64,000 nt of DNA, taken from the NCBI GenBank assembly GCA_029817715.1, contig JARUPY010000398.1, positions 1,116,001-1,180,000 on the forward strand, given 5' to 3'. This stretch comes from Melastoma dodecandrum. Taxonomy: Eukaryota > Streptophyta > Magnoliopsida > Myrtales > Melastomataceae. The notes under the pieces were generated by a model that saw only the letters and a program-made list of their open reading frames with translations, ran no database searches and was not told the origin of the DNA. Position 1 is the first letter of the stretch. The number at the start of each line of letters is the position of its first letter. Below, piece by piece: positions 47,438-60,192 of this stretch. The position numbers were made by a program, and so were the translations under genes.

Positions 47438-48145
47438 ATGGCACACGTCGGCAAGAAGATCGCCAAGGCCCGCGAGGGCATCGACCGCGTCAAACTGTAC
47501 CCGGTCGCCGACGCCGTAAAGCTCGTGAAGGAGCGGGCGACGGCGAAGTTCGACGAGACGGTCGAGATCGCGATGAACCTCGGCGTCGACCCCAAGCACG
47601 CCGACCAGATGGTGCGCGGCGTCGTCAACCTGCCGAACGGCACCGGCCGCACGCTGCGCGTCGCCGTCTTCGCGCGCGGCGCCAAAGCGGACGAGGCAAA
47701 GGCCGCGGGCGCGGATGTCGTCGGTGCGGAAGACCTCGTCACGACCGTTCAGGGCGGCACGATCGATTTCGACCGCTGCATCGCAACCCCCGACATGATG
47801 CCGCTCGTCGGCCGCCTCGGTAAGGTGCTCGGCCCGCGCGGCATGATGCCGAACCCGAAGGTCGGCACGGTGACGATGGATGTCACCGGTGCGGTGAAGG
47901 CCTCGAAGGGCGGCGCGGTCGAGTTCCGTGTCGAGAAGGCCGGGATTGTTCAGGGCACGGTCGGCAAGGCCTCCTTCGGCACCGATCAGCTGGTACAGAA
48001 CATCACGGCATTCTTCGATGCCGTGGCCAAGGCCAAGCCGCAAGGCGCCAAGGGCACCTACATCCAGCGCGTCGCCATCTCCTCGACGATGGGTCCGGGC
48101 GTGAAGGTCGATCCCGCGAGCGTCGCGAGCGGCGCTCCGGCCTGA
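47438..48145 (+). CDS. rplA: ribosomal protein L1 (uL1)
   Basis: 235 residues, usual length, with the L1 signatures [20 protein letters not shown] and [20 protein letters not shown]. Four bases after rplK. L1 proteins commonly repress their own rplKA operon. Confidence 0.97.
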   Translation: MAHVGKKIAKAREGIDRVKLYPVADAVKLVKERATAKFDETVEIAMNLGVDPKHADQMVRGVVNLPNGTGRTLRVAVFARGAKADEAKAAGADVVGAEDLVTTVQGGTIDFDRCIATPDMMPLVGRLGKVLGPRGMMPNPKVGTVTMDVTGAVKASKGGAVEFRVEKAGIVQGTVGKASFGTDQLVQNITAFFDAVAKAKPQGAKGTYIQRVAISSTMGPGVKVDPASVASGAPA

Positions 48146-48196
48146 CGGGCGGGACGACCGGTTCGTTTTCCCCACCCGGAGAGCGGATCGCGACGC

Positions 48197-48241
48197 AAAA
48201 ACCGGCCGATCCGAAAAATCGGGTCTTGGCAAGCGGTTTTT
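48197..48241. terminator. possible terminator after rplA
   Basis: AAAAACCG (48197-48204) pairs with CGGTTTTT (48234-48241), with inner pairing around CCGAT and ATCGG. The U-run is part of the stem, so strength is uncertain. It lies about 50 bp after the rplA stop. Confidence 0.4.
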
Positions 48242-48724
48242 GAGAGGATAGATAGGCGTTTCGGAATTGACACGGAGTCGTTCCGAAAAGCTCACATGAG
48301 ATATCTCGTTGCGTCCAAGCGAACGACGGTTTGCCATCGACTGCTATCGATCGTGACGAGGTTAGGATGGCCGGAGGACCCGGGGCTTCGCCGCGTGTCC
48401 TTTTCGGCCATGTCCTGTCCGAGACTGCCGGCGCGGAGCGCGGGTTCGCCCGCTCGCCCCGCTTAATACGCTGAAGATCACGCCGGTTCCACGGCTGATC
48501 GGAGGTTGCCAGCATAGACGGGGAAGGCCGGAACTCAGGATCGCCGAGGTGCGCCTCGCGGTCCGTCGATTTTGGTTCGCTCCCTCTGCCGGGACGGCGC
48601 TCGCGCCCGACCGGGGACAGGTGCCGCGCCGTCGCTCCTCCTCGTAGGGAGAGGCGGTTTCTGCAACCCGCGGGTCCTTACCCAAGGCCCGCATCCAGGA
48701 GACGATGTCTCCAGGAGACGCACT
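48242..48724 (+). promoter_or_regulatory. rplJL upstream leader, candidate L10 leader
   Basis: A long non-coding stretch precedes rplJ. TTGACA at 48267-48272 could be a -35 element, but no strong -10 follows. Near the end, GGAGAC (48698-48703) and GTCTCC (48707-48712) form a small hairpin directly before the AGGAG ribosome site (48713-48717), where repeated GGAGAC copies could give alternative pairings. Bacterial rplJ leaders bind the L10-L12 complex; the details here are inference. Confidence 0.45.
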
Positions 48725-49246
48725 GTGGACAGAGCGGAAAAAAAGGAAGCCGTGGCTGCGTTGAACGACGTCTTTAAGACGACGTCCGTCGTGGTCGTGG
48801 CGCACTACTCCGGTCTGACCGTGGCCCAGATGCAAAAGCTTCGTGCGCAGATGCGCGATGCCGGGGCCAAGGTTCAGGTCGCCAAGAACCGTCTTGTCAA
48901 GATCGCTCTCGAAGGGACGCCGAGCGCGTCTATCGCCGGTCTCATGACCGGCCCGACCCTGATCGCCTATTCGGACGATCCGGTCGCCGCTCCCAAGGCG
49001 GCGGTCGCCTTCGCCAAGGACAACGACAAGCTCGTCATCCTGGGCGGCGCGATGGGTCAAACCGCGCTCGACCCCAACTCGGTCAAGTCTCTCGCAACGA
49101 TGCCGTCGCTCGACGAGCTCCGCGCGAAGATCATCGGCCTCGTGCAGGCGCCCGCGACCAAGCTCGCCCAGCTCACCACCGCTCCGGCGGCGAAGCTGGC
49201 GCGTGTGTTCGCCGCCTATGCGGAGAAGGACAAGGAAGCCGCCTGA
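48725..49246 (+). CDS. rplJ: ribosomal protein L10 (uL10)
   Basis: 173 residues from GTG 48725 ([20 protein letters not shown]); the longer upstream frame is not homologous. Core [20 protein letters not shown] and the C-terminal L12-binding helix [17 protein letters not shown]. Anchors the L7/L12 stalk. Confidence 0.96.
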   Translation: MDRAEKKEAVAALNDVFKTTSVVVVAHYSGLTVAQMQKLRAQMRDAGAKVQVAKNRLVKIALEGTPSASIAGLMTGPTLIAYSDDPVAAPKAAVAFAKDNDKLVILGGAMGQTALDPNSVKSLATMPSLDELRAKIIGLVQAPATKLAQLTTAPAAKLARVFAAYAEKDKEAA

Positions 49247-49309
49247 CCGCGTGACGATCCCACCAAGACAACCGACGAACCAACAATCGACTACGAAGGA
49301 TCCCAATCC

Positions 49310-49687
49310 ATGGCAAATCTCGAAAAGCTCGTTGAAGACCTCTCCAGCCTCACCGTTCTCGAGGCCGCTGAGCTCGCCAAGCTCCTCGAAGAAAAGTGGG
49401 GCGTCTCGGCTGCTGCCGCGGTTGCGGTTGCCGGCCCGGCCGGCGGTGGCGCTGCTGCTGCTCCGGTGGAAGAGAAGACCGAGTTCACGGTCGTGCTGGC
49501 CGCTGCCGGCGACAAGAAGATCGAGGTCATCAAGGAAGTCCGCGCGATCACCGCGCTGGGCCTGAAGGAAGCCAAGGACCTGGTCGAAGGCGCGCCGAAG
49601 AACGTCAAGGAAGGCGTGGCCAAGGCCGACGCCGCCAAGATCAAGGCGCAGCTCGAGAAGGCCGGCGCCAAGGTCGAGCTGAAGTAA
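49310..49687 (+). CDS. rplL: ribosomal protein L7/L12 (bL12)
   Basis: 125 residues: N-terminal dimerisation helix ([20 protein letters not shown]), Ala/Gly hinge, and C-terminal factor-binding domain ([33 protein letters not shown]). 63 bp after rplJ. Confidence 0.97.
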   Translation: MANLEKLVEDLSSLTVLEAAELAKLLEEKWGVSAAAAVAVAGPAGGGAAAAPVEEKTEFTVVLAAAGDKKIEVIKEVRAITALGLKEAKDLVEGAPKNVKEGVAKADAAKIKAQLEKAGAKVELK

Positions 49688-49733
49688 GCGAGGGCACCCT
49701 CACGTTGGCCTTGCCCAACATCTGACGACAAAC

Positions 49734-49785
49734 GCCGGCGCGCCCCAAGCGCCGGCTCACCCGACCGGAAGGCCTCCCGGCCTTT
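49734..49785 (+). promoter_or_regulatory. two hairpins in the rplL-rpoB spacer
   Basis: GCCGGCGC (49734-49741) pairs with GCGCCGGC (49749-49756), and AAGGCC (49769-49774) with GGCCTT (49779-49784). No long T-run follows. In other bacteria this spacer holds an attenuator or RNase site that lowers rpoBC relative to rplJL; the same role is inferred. The 294-bp spacer has no gene. Confidence 0.5.
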
Positions 49786-49981
49786 CGGCTTTCGCGTTTG
49801 CGGGCGGCCCATCGGCCCTCCGCCGAGGGGCCGAGGCCCCGGTCGATGCGAAGCCTGCACGGCCTGACGCCCATCGGGCGTGAGGCCGGAACGGTCGAGC
49901 CAGCGGTTTCAAGTCGCTCCCCACGGGGCGCGCGGCCGGGTCCCGGGTACGGGATCGCCGCTTCGAGCACGAGGAGCATCC

Positions 49982-51646
49982 ATGGCCCAGATTCAAGCGC
50001 AGACGTTCAGCAACCGCAAGCGTGTTCGCAAGGTCTTCGGGCACATCGCGGAAGTTGCCGAGATGCCGAACCTCATCGAGGTTCAGAAGGCCTCCTACGA
50101 TCAATTCCTGCTCGTCGACGAGCCTTCGGGCGTGCGCCCGGACGAGGGGCTGCAGTCGGTCTTCCGCTCGGTCTTCCCGATCTCGGATTTCGCAGGCACG
50201 TCGCTGCTCGAGTTCGTCAAATACGAGTTCGAGGCGCCGAAATACGACGTCGACGAATGCCGCCAGCGCGGCATGACCTTCGCCGCGCCGCTGAAGGTGA
50301 CGCTCCGCCTCATCGTGTTCGATGTCGATCCCGACACCGGCGCGAAGTCCGTCAAGGACATCAAGGAGCAGGATGTCTACATGGGGGATATGCCGTTCAT
50401 GACGATGAACGGCACCTTCATCGTGAACGGCACCGAGCGCGTCATCGTCTCGCAGATGCACCGCTCGCCGGGCGTCTTCTTCGATCACGACAAGGGCAAG
50501 AGCCACTCGTCCGGCAAGCTGCTCTTCGCCGCGCGCATCATCCCCTATCGCGGCTCCTGGCTCGACATCGAGTTCGACGCCAAGGACATCGTCTACGCGC
50601 GTATCGATCGGCGTCGTAAGATCCCGGCGACGTCGCTCCTCTATGCGCTCGGCATGGACGGCGAGGAGATCCTCTCGACGTTCTACAAGACGATCACCTA
50701 CACCCGCGACAAGGACGGCTGGCGCTACCCGTTCAACGGCGAGCGCATGAAGGGCCTGAAGGCTTCGGCCGACATGCTCGACGCCGAGACCGGCGAGGTG
50801 GTGATCGAGGCCGGCAAGAAGCTGACCGCCCGTTCGATCCGCCAGCTGGAAGAGAAGGGCCTCAAGTTCCTGCGCGCCGCGGACGACGATCTCTTCGGCC
50901 AGTACATCGCGACCGACCTCTTCAACCCGGCGACCGGCGAAATCTTCGCCGAAGCGGGCGACGAGATCACCGCGAAGACCCTGCCGGGCCTCATCGAGGC
51001 GGGCTTCGAAGAGCTGCCGCTGCTCGACATCGACCACATCAACATCGGCCCGTACACCCGCAACACGCTGGCGATCGACAAGAACCACTCCCGCGAGGAG
51101 GCGCTCTTCGATATCTACCGCGTGATGCGTCCGGGCGAGCCGCCGACGCTCGAGACGGCGGAGAACATGTTCCACTCGCTGTTCTTCGATCCGGAGCGCT
51201 ACGACCTCTCCGCCGTCGGCCGCGTCAAGATGAACATGCGCCTGGACCTCGATGCGCCCGACACCCAGCGCACGCTGCGCAAGGAAGACATCCTCGCGGT
51301 GGTGCGGGCGCTCGTCGAGCTGCGCAATGGCCGCGGCGAGATCGACGACATCGACCATCTCGGCAACCGCCGCGTGCGCTCGGTCGGCGAGCTTATGGAG
51401 AACCAGTATCGCCTGGGTCTCCTGCGCATGGAGCGCGCCATCAAGGAGCGGATGAGCCAGGTCGAGATCGACACGGTGATGCCGCAGGATCTGATCAACG
51501 CCAAGCCGGCCGCGGCCGCCGTGCGCGAGTTCTTCGGCTCCTCGCAGCTCTCGCAGTTCATGGACCAGACCAACCCGTTGTCCGAGATCACGCACAAGCG
51601 GCGTCTCTCGGCGCTCGGGCCGGGCGGCCTGACGCGCGAGCGCGCG

Positions 51647-51711
<65 letters not shown>

Positions 51712-52045
51712 GGGGCCGAACATCGGCCTGATCAACTCGCTCGCCACCTTCGCGCGCGTCAACAAGTACGGCTTCATCGAGAGCCCGTACCGCAAGGTGA
51801 AGGACGGGCAGGTCAGCGACGAGGTCATCTACCTCTCCGCGATGGAGGAGTCGAAGTACTATGTCGCGCAGGCCGACGCGCCCCAGGACAAGGACAGCAA
51901 CCTCGTCGAGGAGCTCATCGTGTGCCGCCACTCCGGCGATGTCATGATGGTGCCGCGCGAGCGCGTCGACTACATGGACGTGTCGCCCAAGCAGCTCGTC
52001 TCGGTCGCCGCCTCGCTCATTCCGTTCCTGGAAAACGACGACGCC

Positions 52046-52077
<32 letters not shown>

Positions 52078-53819
52078 CCAGGCGGTGCCGCTGGTGAAGG
52101 CCGATGCGCCCTTCGTCGGCACCGGCATGGAGGCGGTCGTCGCGCGTGACTCCGGCGCCGCCATCGCAGCGCGTCGGACCGGTATCGTCGACCAGATCGA
52201 CGCGACCCGTATCGTCGTGCGCGCCACCGAGGAGACAGGCGGTGGACGCCCCGGCGTCGACATCTACCGGCTGATGAAATTCCAGCGTTCGAACCAGTCG
52301 ACCTGCGTCAACCAGAAACCCCTCGTGCGGGTCGGCGATTCCGTTCGCAAGGGCGAGATCCTGGCCGACGGTCCCTCGACGGAGTTCGGCGACCTGGCGC
52401 TCGGTCGCAACGTGCTCGTCGCGTTCATGCCGTGGAACGGCTACAACTTCGAGGATTCGATCCTTCTCAACGAGCGCATCGTCAAGGACGACGTCTTCAC
52501 GTCGATCCACATCGATGAGTTCGAGGTCATGGCCCGCGACACCAAGCTCGGGCCGGAGGAAATCACGCGCGACATTCCGAACGTGTCGGAAGAGGCGCTG
52601 AAGAACCTCGACGAGGCCGGCATCGTCTACATCGGGGCCGAAGTGCAGGCCGGCGACATCCTGTGCGGTAAGATCACGCCGAAGGGTGAGAGCCCGATGA
52701 CGCCGGAGGAAAAGCTGCTCCGCGCCATCTTCGGCGAGAAGGCCTCCGACGTGCGCGACACGTCGCTCCGCGTTCCGCCGGGCGTGCAGGGCACGATCGT
52801 CGAGGTGCGCGTGTTCAATCGCCACGGCGTCGACAAGGACGAGCGCGCCCAGGCGATCGAGCGCGAGGAGATCGAACGGCTCGCGAAGGACCGCGACGAC
52901 GAACTCGCGATCCTCGACCGCAACGTCTACGGCCGCCTGGTCGATCTCTTCAACGGCCAGAAGGCGATCGCCGGCCCGAAGGGCTTCAAGCGCGACACGG
53001 TGCTCTCGAAGGAGATCGTCGACGAATATCCCCGCTCGCAATGGTGGGCGTTCGCGCTCGACGACGACGCCGTCATGGCCGAGGTCGAGGCGATGCGGAA
53101 GTCCTACGACGAGGCGAAGAAGGGGCTGGAAAGCCGCTTCCTCGACAAGGTCGAGAAGCTGCAGCGCGGCGACGAGCTGCCGCCCGGCGTGATGAAGATG
53201 GTCAAGGTCTTCGTCGCGGTGAAGCGCAAGATCCAGCCCGGCGACAAGATGGCCGGCCGCCACGGCAACAAGGGCGTCGTGTCGAAGATCGTGCCGACGG
53301 AGGACATGCCGTTCCTCGCCGACGGCACGGCGGTCGACATCGTGCTCAACCCGCTCGGCGTGCCGAGCCGCATGAACGTCGGGCAGATCCTCGAGACGCA
53401 TCTGGGCTGGGCCTGCGCGGGCCTCGGCAAGCAGGTGCGCGAAGCGGTCAACGCCTACATGCGCAACGGGCCGGACGGTGGCGGCAGCACGGCGGGCATC
53501 CGCAAGACGCTCGCCGACGTCTACGGCTCCGACCGCGGGCTGAAGGAGCTCGACGACGAGACCGTCGTCGAGGTGGCCGAGCATCTGAAGCGCGGCGTTC
53601 CGATCGCGACCCCCGTCTTCGACGGCGCGCGCGAGAAGGATATCGTGCAGATGCTGGAGCAGGCGGGCTTGGCCACGTCTGGCCAGTCCACGCTCTACGA
53701 CGGGCGGACGGGCGAGCCGTTCGATCGTAAGGTCACGGTGGGCTACATCTACATGCTCAAGCTCCACCACCTCGTCGACGACAAGATCCACGCGCGCTCG
53801 ATCGGCCCGTACTCGCTCG

Positions 53820-53871
<52 letters not shown>

Positions 53872-54133
53872 TGAAATGGAAGTGTGGGCGCTTGAGGCCT
53901 ACGGCGCGGCCTACACCTTGCAGGAAATGCTGACGGTGAAGTCGGACGACGTCGCGGGCCGCACCAAGGTCTACGAGTCGATCGTGCGCGGCGACGACGC
54001 CTTCGAGTCCGGCATCCCCGAGAGCTTCAACGTGCTCGTCAAGGAGATGCGGTCGTTGGGCCTCAACGTCGAACTGAATTCGGCGCCCAAGCCGGCCGAC
54101 GCGCTGCCGCCGACCGCCGAGGCCGCGGAGTAA
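49982..54133 (+). CDS. rpoB: RNA polymerase beta subunit
   Basis: 1383 residues from ATG 49982. All beta-subunit regions are present, including the rifampicin pocket at about 521-550 ([20 protein letters not shown]), which keeps the usual susceptible-type Q, D, H and S residues, and the C-terminal [20 protein letters not shown] clamp. Start GAGCATCC-ATG follows rplL by 294 bp. Confidence 0.98.
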
Positions 54134-54139
54134 CAGGTC

Positions 54140-54161
54140 GGCGCGGCTTTCGAGCCGCGCC
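54140..54161 (+). promoter_or_regulatory. UUCG hairpin between rpoB and rpoC
   Basis: GGCGCGGCT and AGCCGCGCC pair perfectly (9 bp) around a TTCG tetraloop, seven bases after the rpoB stop; TTTTT follows 11 bases later. It could be an RNA stability or processing element; the distance to the T-run makes full termination unlikely since rpoC must be co-transcribed. Confidence 0.55.
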
Positions 54162-54242
54162 GCCGCGTCGCGTTTTTAAGATGTTCCGAGCGAGCGGCCG
54201 CGCGTCCCCCAGACCGGCCGGCTCGCGCACCAGGAGAACGAG

Positions 54243-55016
54243 ATGAACCAAGAGGTCATGAATCTCTTCGCCCCGGCCGTCCAGCCGCAGGCGTTCGACC
54301 AGATCCAGATCTCGATCGCCAGCCCCGAGAAGATCCGCAGCTGGTCGTTCGGCGAGATCAAGAAGCCCGAGACGATCAACTATCGCACGTTCAAGCCCGA
54401 GCGTGACGGCCTGTTCTGCGCGCGCATCTTCGGTCCGATCAAGGATTACGAGTGCCTGTGCGGCAAGTACAAGCGCATGAAGTACAAGGGCATCGTCTGC
54501 GAGAAGTGCGGCGTCGAGGTGACGATCTCGAAGGTGCGGCGCGAGCGGATGGGCCATATCGAGCTCGCTGCGCCCGTCGCGCACATCTGGTTCCTGAAGT
54601 CGCTGCCGTCGCGTATCGGCTTGCTGCTCGACATGACGCTGAAGGATCTCGAGCGCATCCTCTATTTCGAGTCCTACATCGTCCTCGATGCCGGCCTCAC
54701 CCCGCTCAAGGAGCGCCAGCTCCTGAACGAGGAGGACTACCTGCGCGCCCAGGACGAGTACGGGCAGGACTCCTTCACGGCGATGATCGGCGCCGAAGCG
54801 ATCCGCGAGATCTTGAAGAGCATGGACCTCCAGGCGATCGCCGATCGTCTCAAGGTCGAGATCGCCGAGGCGACGACCGAGCTGAAGCCCAAGAAGCTCG
54901 CCAAGCGCCTGAAGATCATCGAAGCCTTCATGCACTCGGGCAACAAGCCGGAGTGGATGATCCTGACCGAAGTGCCGGTGATCCCGCCGGACCTGCGTCC
55001 GCTCGTCCCGCTCGAC

Positions 55017-55051
<35 letters not shown>

Positions 55052-55241
55052 GTATCGCCGCGTGATCAACCGCAACAACCGCCTCAAGCGGCTGATGGAG
55101 CTGCGCGCGCCGGACATCATCGTCCGCAACGAAAAGCGCATGCTGCAGGAGGCCGTCGACGCGCTGTTCGACAACGGCCGCCGCGGCCGCGTCATCACCG
55201 GCGCCAACAAGCGCCCGCTGAAGTCGCTCGCCGACATGCTG

Positions 55242-55294
<53 letters not shown>

Positions 55295-55328
55295 TTCGGG
55301 CCGCTCGGTCATCGTCGTCGGTCCTGAG

Positions 55329-55380
<52 letters not shown>

Positions 55381-55615
55381 AGCCGTTCATCTATTCGCGC
55401 CTCGACGCGAAGGGGCTGTCGGCCACCGTCAAGCAGGCCAAGAAGCTCGTCGAGAAGGAGAAGCCGGAGGTCTGGGACATCCTCGACGAGGTGATCCGCG
55501 AGCATCCGGTGATGCTGAACCGCGCGCCGACGCTGCATCGCCTCGGCATCCAGGCGTTCGAGCCGGTGCTGATCGAAGGCAAGGCGATCCAGCTGCATCC
55601 GCTCGTCTGCACCGC

Positions 55616-55655
<40 letters not shown>

Positions 55656-58454
55656 GTGCCGCTGTCGCTCGAGGCGCAGCTCGAAGCCCGCGTGCTGATG
55701 ATGTCGACCAACAACATCCTGCATCCGGCGAACGGCCAGCCGATCATCGTGCCGTCGCAGGACATCGTGCTCGGCCTCTACTACGTCACGCTGATGCGCG
55801 ACGGCGAGCCGGGGCAGTACCAGGCCGCGACCAAGGATCGCCCGGCGTCCGGCGGCGTCTTCGCCGACATGGGTGAGATCGAGGCCGCGCTGCAGGCCAA
55901 GACGATCACGCTGCACACCAAGATCAAGGGCCGTGCCTGGACCTACGACGAGAACGGCGAGCGCGTGGCGAAGATCTTCGACACGACGCCGGGCCGTCTC
56001 ATCCTCGGCCAGCTGCTGCCCAAGCACCCGAAAATCCCCTTCGACGTCGCCAACAAGCTGATGACGAAGAAAGAGATCTCCGCGATGATCGACATCGTCT
56101 ACCGCCAGTGCGGGCAGAAGGAGACGGTCATCTTCTGCGATCGCATCATGGCGCTCGGCTTCCGCGAGGCGTTCAAGGCGGGCATCTCGTTCGGCAAGGA
56201 CGACATGGTCGTGCCGGAGACGAAGCCGAAGATCATCGAGCAGACCTCCGCGCTCGCGAAGGAATACGAGCAGCAGTACAACGACGGCCTGATCACCCAG
56301 GGCGAGAAGTACAACAAGGTGGTCGATGCCTGGGCGAAGTGCTCGGACAAGCTGGCCGAGGAGATGATGGCGCGCATCTCGGCCGTCCGGAAGGACGACA
56401 TCGGGCGCGATAAGCCGATCAACTCGATCTACATGATGAGCCATTCGGGTGCGCGCGGGTCGCCGACGCAGATGAAGCAGCTCGCGGCGATGCGCGGCCT
56501 CATGACCAAGCCCTCGGGCGAGATCATCGAGCAGCCGATCATCGCCAACTTCAAGGAAGGCCTCTCCGTCCTCGAATACTTCAACTCGACCCACGGCGCC
56601 CGCAAGGGTCTCGCGGACACCGCGTTGAAGACGGCGAACTCGGGTTATCTGACGCGTCGTCTCGTCGACGTCGCGCAGGATTCGATCATCACCATGACGG
56701 ATTGCGGCTCGGCGCGCGGCATCAAGATGCGCGCCATCATCGACGCCGGCACCATCGTCGCCTCGCTCGCCTCGCGCATCCTTGGTCGAACCACGACCGA
56801 CGATCTCGTCGATCAGGAGGGCCAGGTCATCGTCAAGGCCGGCGAGATGATCGAAGAGTGGCACATGGACCGCATCAACGCGGCCGGCATCCAGGAGGTG
56901 AAGATCCGCTCGGTCTTGACCTGCGAGGCCAAGAACGGCGTGTGCGGCAAGTGCTATGGTCGCGATCTGGCGCGCGGCACGCCCGTCAACATGGGCGAGG
57001 CCGTCGGCGTCATCGCGGCCCAGTCGATCGGCGAGCCGGGCACCCAGCTCACCATGCGCACGTTCCACATCGGCGGCGCGGCGCAGATCGCCGACTCGTC
57101 GTTCATCGAGTCGAACTTCGACGGCACGGTCAAGATCCGCAACCGTCACCTCGCCCGCAACGGCGAGGGCGACCTCATGGTCATGGCGCGCAACGTCGCC
57201 GTCGTGATCGAGGGGCCGGACGGGCAGGAGCGGGCGGTGCACCGCGTGCAGTACGGCGCCCGCCTCAAGGTGGACGAGGGCGACAAGATCAAGCGCGGCC
57301 AGCGGATCGCCGAGTGGGATCCCTACACGCGTCCGATCATGACGGAGATCGACGGCGTCGTCGGCTACGAGGATCTGGTCGAGGGCGCCTCGATGACGGA
57401 GACGATCGACGAGGCGACCGGCATCGCCAAGCGCATGGTTATCGACTGGCGCATGAACCAGCGCTCGTCGACGCTCAAGCCTGCCATGGTGATCAAGGGC
57501 GCCGACGGCAAGGTCGCGAAGCTCAATCGCGGCGGCGACGCCCGCTACATCTTGCCGGTCGACTCGATCATCGGCGTCGATCCGGGCGGCAAGGTCAAGG
57601 CGGGCGACATCATCGCGCGTATCTCGATGGACTCCGCGAAGACCCGCGACATCACCGGCGGTCTGCCGCGTGTCGCCGAGCTCTTCGAGGCGCGTCGTCC
57701 GAAGGACCACGCGATCATCGCGGAAATCTCCGGCACCGTGCAGTTCGGCAAGGACTACAAGAACAAGACGCGGCTCTCGATCGTCCCGCACGAGGAGGAT
57801 GCCGAGCCGGTCGAGTATCTGATCCCGAAAGGCAAGCACATCCATCTCCAGGACGGCGACGTCGTGGAGAAGGGCGACTACATCGTCGACGGCAACCCGG
57901 CGCCGCACGACATCCTGGCCATCAAGGGCGTCGAGGAACTCGCCGCCTATCTCGTCAACGAGATTCAGGAGGTCTACCGGCTGCAGGGCGTGCTCATCAA
58001 CGACAAGCACATCGAGGTGATCGTCCGGCAGATGCTGCAGAAGGTCGATATCACCGATCCCGGCGATACCGAGTTTCTCTCCGGCGAGCAGGTCGATCTC
58101 GTCGAGCTCGATCAGGCGAACGAACGTGCGGTGTCGAACGGCGGCAAGCCGGCGTCCGGCACGCCGGTCCTCCTCGGCATCACCAAGGCCTCGCTGCAGA
58201 CCCGCTCCTTCATCTCGGCGGCGTCGTTCCAGGAGACCACCCGCGTCCTCACCGAGGCGGCGGTCCAGGGCAAGCACGACACGCTGATGGGGCTGAAGGA
58301 GAACGTCATCGTCGGCCGGCTCATCCCGGCCGGCACCGGCGCCGCGATGGCGAAGCTGCGCAAGATCGCCACCGCGCGCGACGAGCTGATCATCGCCGCC
58401 AACGCGGATCAGCAGCCGGACGTCGAGTTCCCGCAGCTGCCCGCCGCGGAATAA
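54243..58454 (+). CDS. rpoC: RNA polymerase beta-prime subunit
   Basis: 1403 residues. N-terminal zinc site ([20 protein letters not shown]), the catalytic Mg motif NADFDGD at 460-466, trigger-loop region and the second zinc site ([13 protein letters not shown]). AGGAGAACGAG precedes the ATG. The str operon (rpsL, rpsG, fusA) that often follows is not here. Confidence 0.98.
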
Positions 58455-58483
58455 GGCTCGGCCTTCGATCCGACACGAAACCG

Positions 58484-58515
58484 AGAGGCTCGCGGCGACG
58501 CGGGCCTCTTTCGTT
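58484..58515 (+). terminator. terminator after rpoC
   Basis: AGAGGC (58484-58489) pairs with GCCTCT (58504-58509), with inner CGC/GCG pairs, followed by TTCGTT. It lies 30 bp after the rpoC stop. Confidence 0.65.
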
Positions 58516-58607
58516 CCCGCCCGCCCTTGGTGGGTCCCCGATCGGGTGCTAAAGGCGCCGCCTCCGCCAACCGCGCCGCCGCCACAGGCGCCCGAACAAC
58601 GGCGCCC

Positions 58608-59434
58608 ATGACCACCGCCGCGTTTTCCTCGTCCTCGTCGCCGCCGCGCTCCACGCCGGCTGGAACGCGCTCGTCAAAGGCAGCACGGACAAGGTGCTCG
58701 GCATGGTGGCGATCGCCGGCGCCGGCGTCGTCATCGCCGTCGCCTTGCTCCCCGTCGTGCCGCCGGTCGCGCCGGCCTGCTGGCCGTTCCTGCTCGCGTC
58801 GGGAGCGGTCCACGTCGTCTATTTCGCGCTGGTCGCTGCGGCCTACCGGACCGCGGACATGAGCCAGGCCTATCCCTTGATGCGGGGCACCGCGCCGCTC
58901 CTCGTCGCGGTGTGCGGCGCCGCGTTTCTCGGCGAGCCGCTGGACGGACTAGCGATCGTGGGCATCGTGACGCTGTGCGCCGGCGTCCTTGCGCTCGCCG
59001 CCGGAATGCCGCGCGGGGCGGGGGCCGCGCTGGCGCTCGCCAACGCGGGCGTGATCGCCGCCTATACGCTTCTCGACGGAGCGGGCGTGCGTCTGTCCGG
59101 CGCACCGATCGCCTATGTTCTGTGGGTGTTCGGCCTGTCGGGCCTGCCGTTCGCGGCGGCGATCGGGCTGAGCCGTCGGGCGGACGTCATGGCCCACGTC
59201 CGGCGCTTCTGGGCGCACGGACTTCTCGGCGGCGCCGCCACGATCACGGCCTACATCCTCGTCCTTTGGGCCATGACGCGCGCGCCGATCGCCGTCGTCG
59301 CCGCGCTGCGGGAGACCGCGATCCTCTTCGGGCTCGCGATCTCGACGCTCTGGCTTCGCGAGACCGTCGGGCGCGCCCGCCTGTTGCAGGCCGGCGCGAT
59401 CGTGGCCGGCGCCGTCATCCTGCGCCTCGCCTGA
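58608..59434 (+). pseudogene. EamA-family transporter, 5' end out of frame
   Basis: The frame ending at 59434 encodes nine to ten hydrophobic segments of the DMT/EamA family (AYPLMRGTAPLLVAVCGAAF, VAALRETAILFGLAISTLWL). Its homology extends upstream of the first ATG (58694) to VFLVLVAAALHAGWNALVKG, but no start codon exists in that frame before an in-frame stop at 58550. The ATG at 58608 begins MTTAA in another frame; one extra base near 58622 would join them. So either one base is missing or the protein starts at 58694 and lacks its first helix. Substrate unknown. Confidence 0.7.
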
Positions 59435-59562
59435 TCGGGCGACGATCGTCGTCGACCCGGAGCGCCCCTTGCAGCACTGACGTACGGTCGCGCGCGGGGG
59501 ATCAGATGCGGACACGATCCGTCCGGAGCCCGCTCTGCGCCGAGGTTGGAGAGGGGTGCGTG

Positions 59563-60192
59563 ATGCGTCAGATTTCGAAACATACGATTGCGGTTCTTCT
59601 GGCCGGTGTCGCCGTCGTGGCGATCGGAGCCGGGAGCGCGGAAGCCGGCGGCTACGGTCACGGCGGTTTCAGCGGTTATGGTTACGGTCACGGCGGCATT
59701 GCCGGCCACGGCTATGGCTATCAGGGTGGCGGCTACAATCACGGCTTCGGCGGCCATAGCTGGGGCATGCACGGTGCCGGCTACGGGCCCCACCATGGTC
59801 TCGGCTATCTGGGCGGCGGCTACGGCCACCGATATGGATACGGTCGGGGCTTCGGCTACGGGATCGGCGCCGGGCTCGGTTACGGCGTCGCAGCGGGCAT
59901 CGGTTACGGGGTCGGCTCGGCCATCGGCGCCGGGATCGGCTACGGCGACGGCGGTATCGCCGAGGAAGGCGGCTACGACGCAGCGCCAGTGGCGCCCTAT
60001 GCGCCTGCCGCCACCTATGCGGTGCCGACGACGGTCTATCAGCCGGTGACGCGCACCTACACCGTCCCGGTTCACGGCTACCGCACCGTGCAGGTGCCGG
60101 TGACGGGCTACCAGACCGTGCAGCGCACCGAAGGCGTCCCGACCACCGTCTATCGCCAGGTCGCGGCGCCGTCCTGCGGCTGCGGCTTCTGA
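59563..60192 (+). CDS. Gly/Tyr-rich secreted protein
   Basis: 209 residues: signal peptide (MRQISKHTIAVLLAGVAVVA, cleavage after AEA), then about 100 residues of Gly/Tyr/His repeats (YGHGG, GYGYG, GIGYG), then a Val/Thr/Tyr region (TVPVHGYRTVQVPVTGYQTV) ending in CGCGF. Likely envelope or extracellular. No enzyme domain. Start chosen at ATG 59563 where the signal peptide begins; the frame is open much further upstream by chance. Confidence 0.75.
   Translation: MRQISKHTIAVLLAGVAVVAIGAGSAEAGGYGHGGFSGYGYGHGGIAGHGYGYQGGGYNHGFGGHSWGMHGAGYGPHHGLGYLGGGYGHRYGYGRGFGYGIGAGLGYGVAAGIGYGVGSAIGAGIGYGDGGIAEEGGYDAAPVAPYAPAATYAVPTTVYQPVTRTYTVPVHGYRTVQVPVTGYQTVQRTEGVPTTVYRQVAAPSCGCGF

Noticed and set aside
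49757..53791. 1344-codon open frame antisense to rpoB, and a similar one antisense to rpoC (54063-58277)
   Set aside because: Arg/Asp/Leu-rich low-complexity translations with no domain; a common by-product of high-GC codon bias opposite long conserved genes.
58912..59562. Long 5' extension of the Gly/Tyr-rich protein
   Set aside because: It overlaps the EamA gene in another frame and lacks homology; the signal peptide sets the start at 59563.
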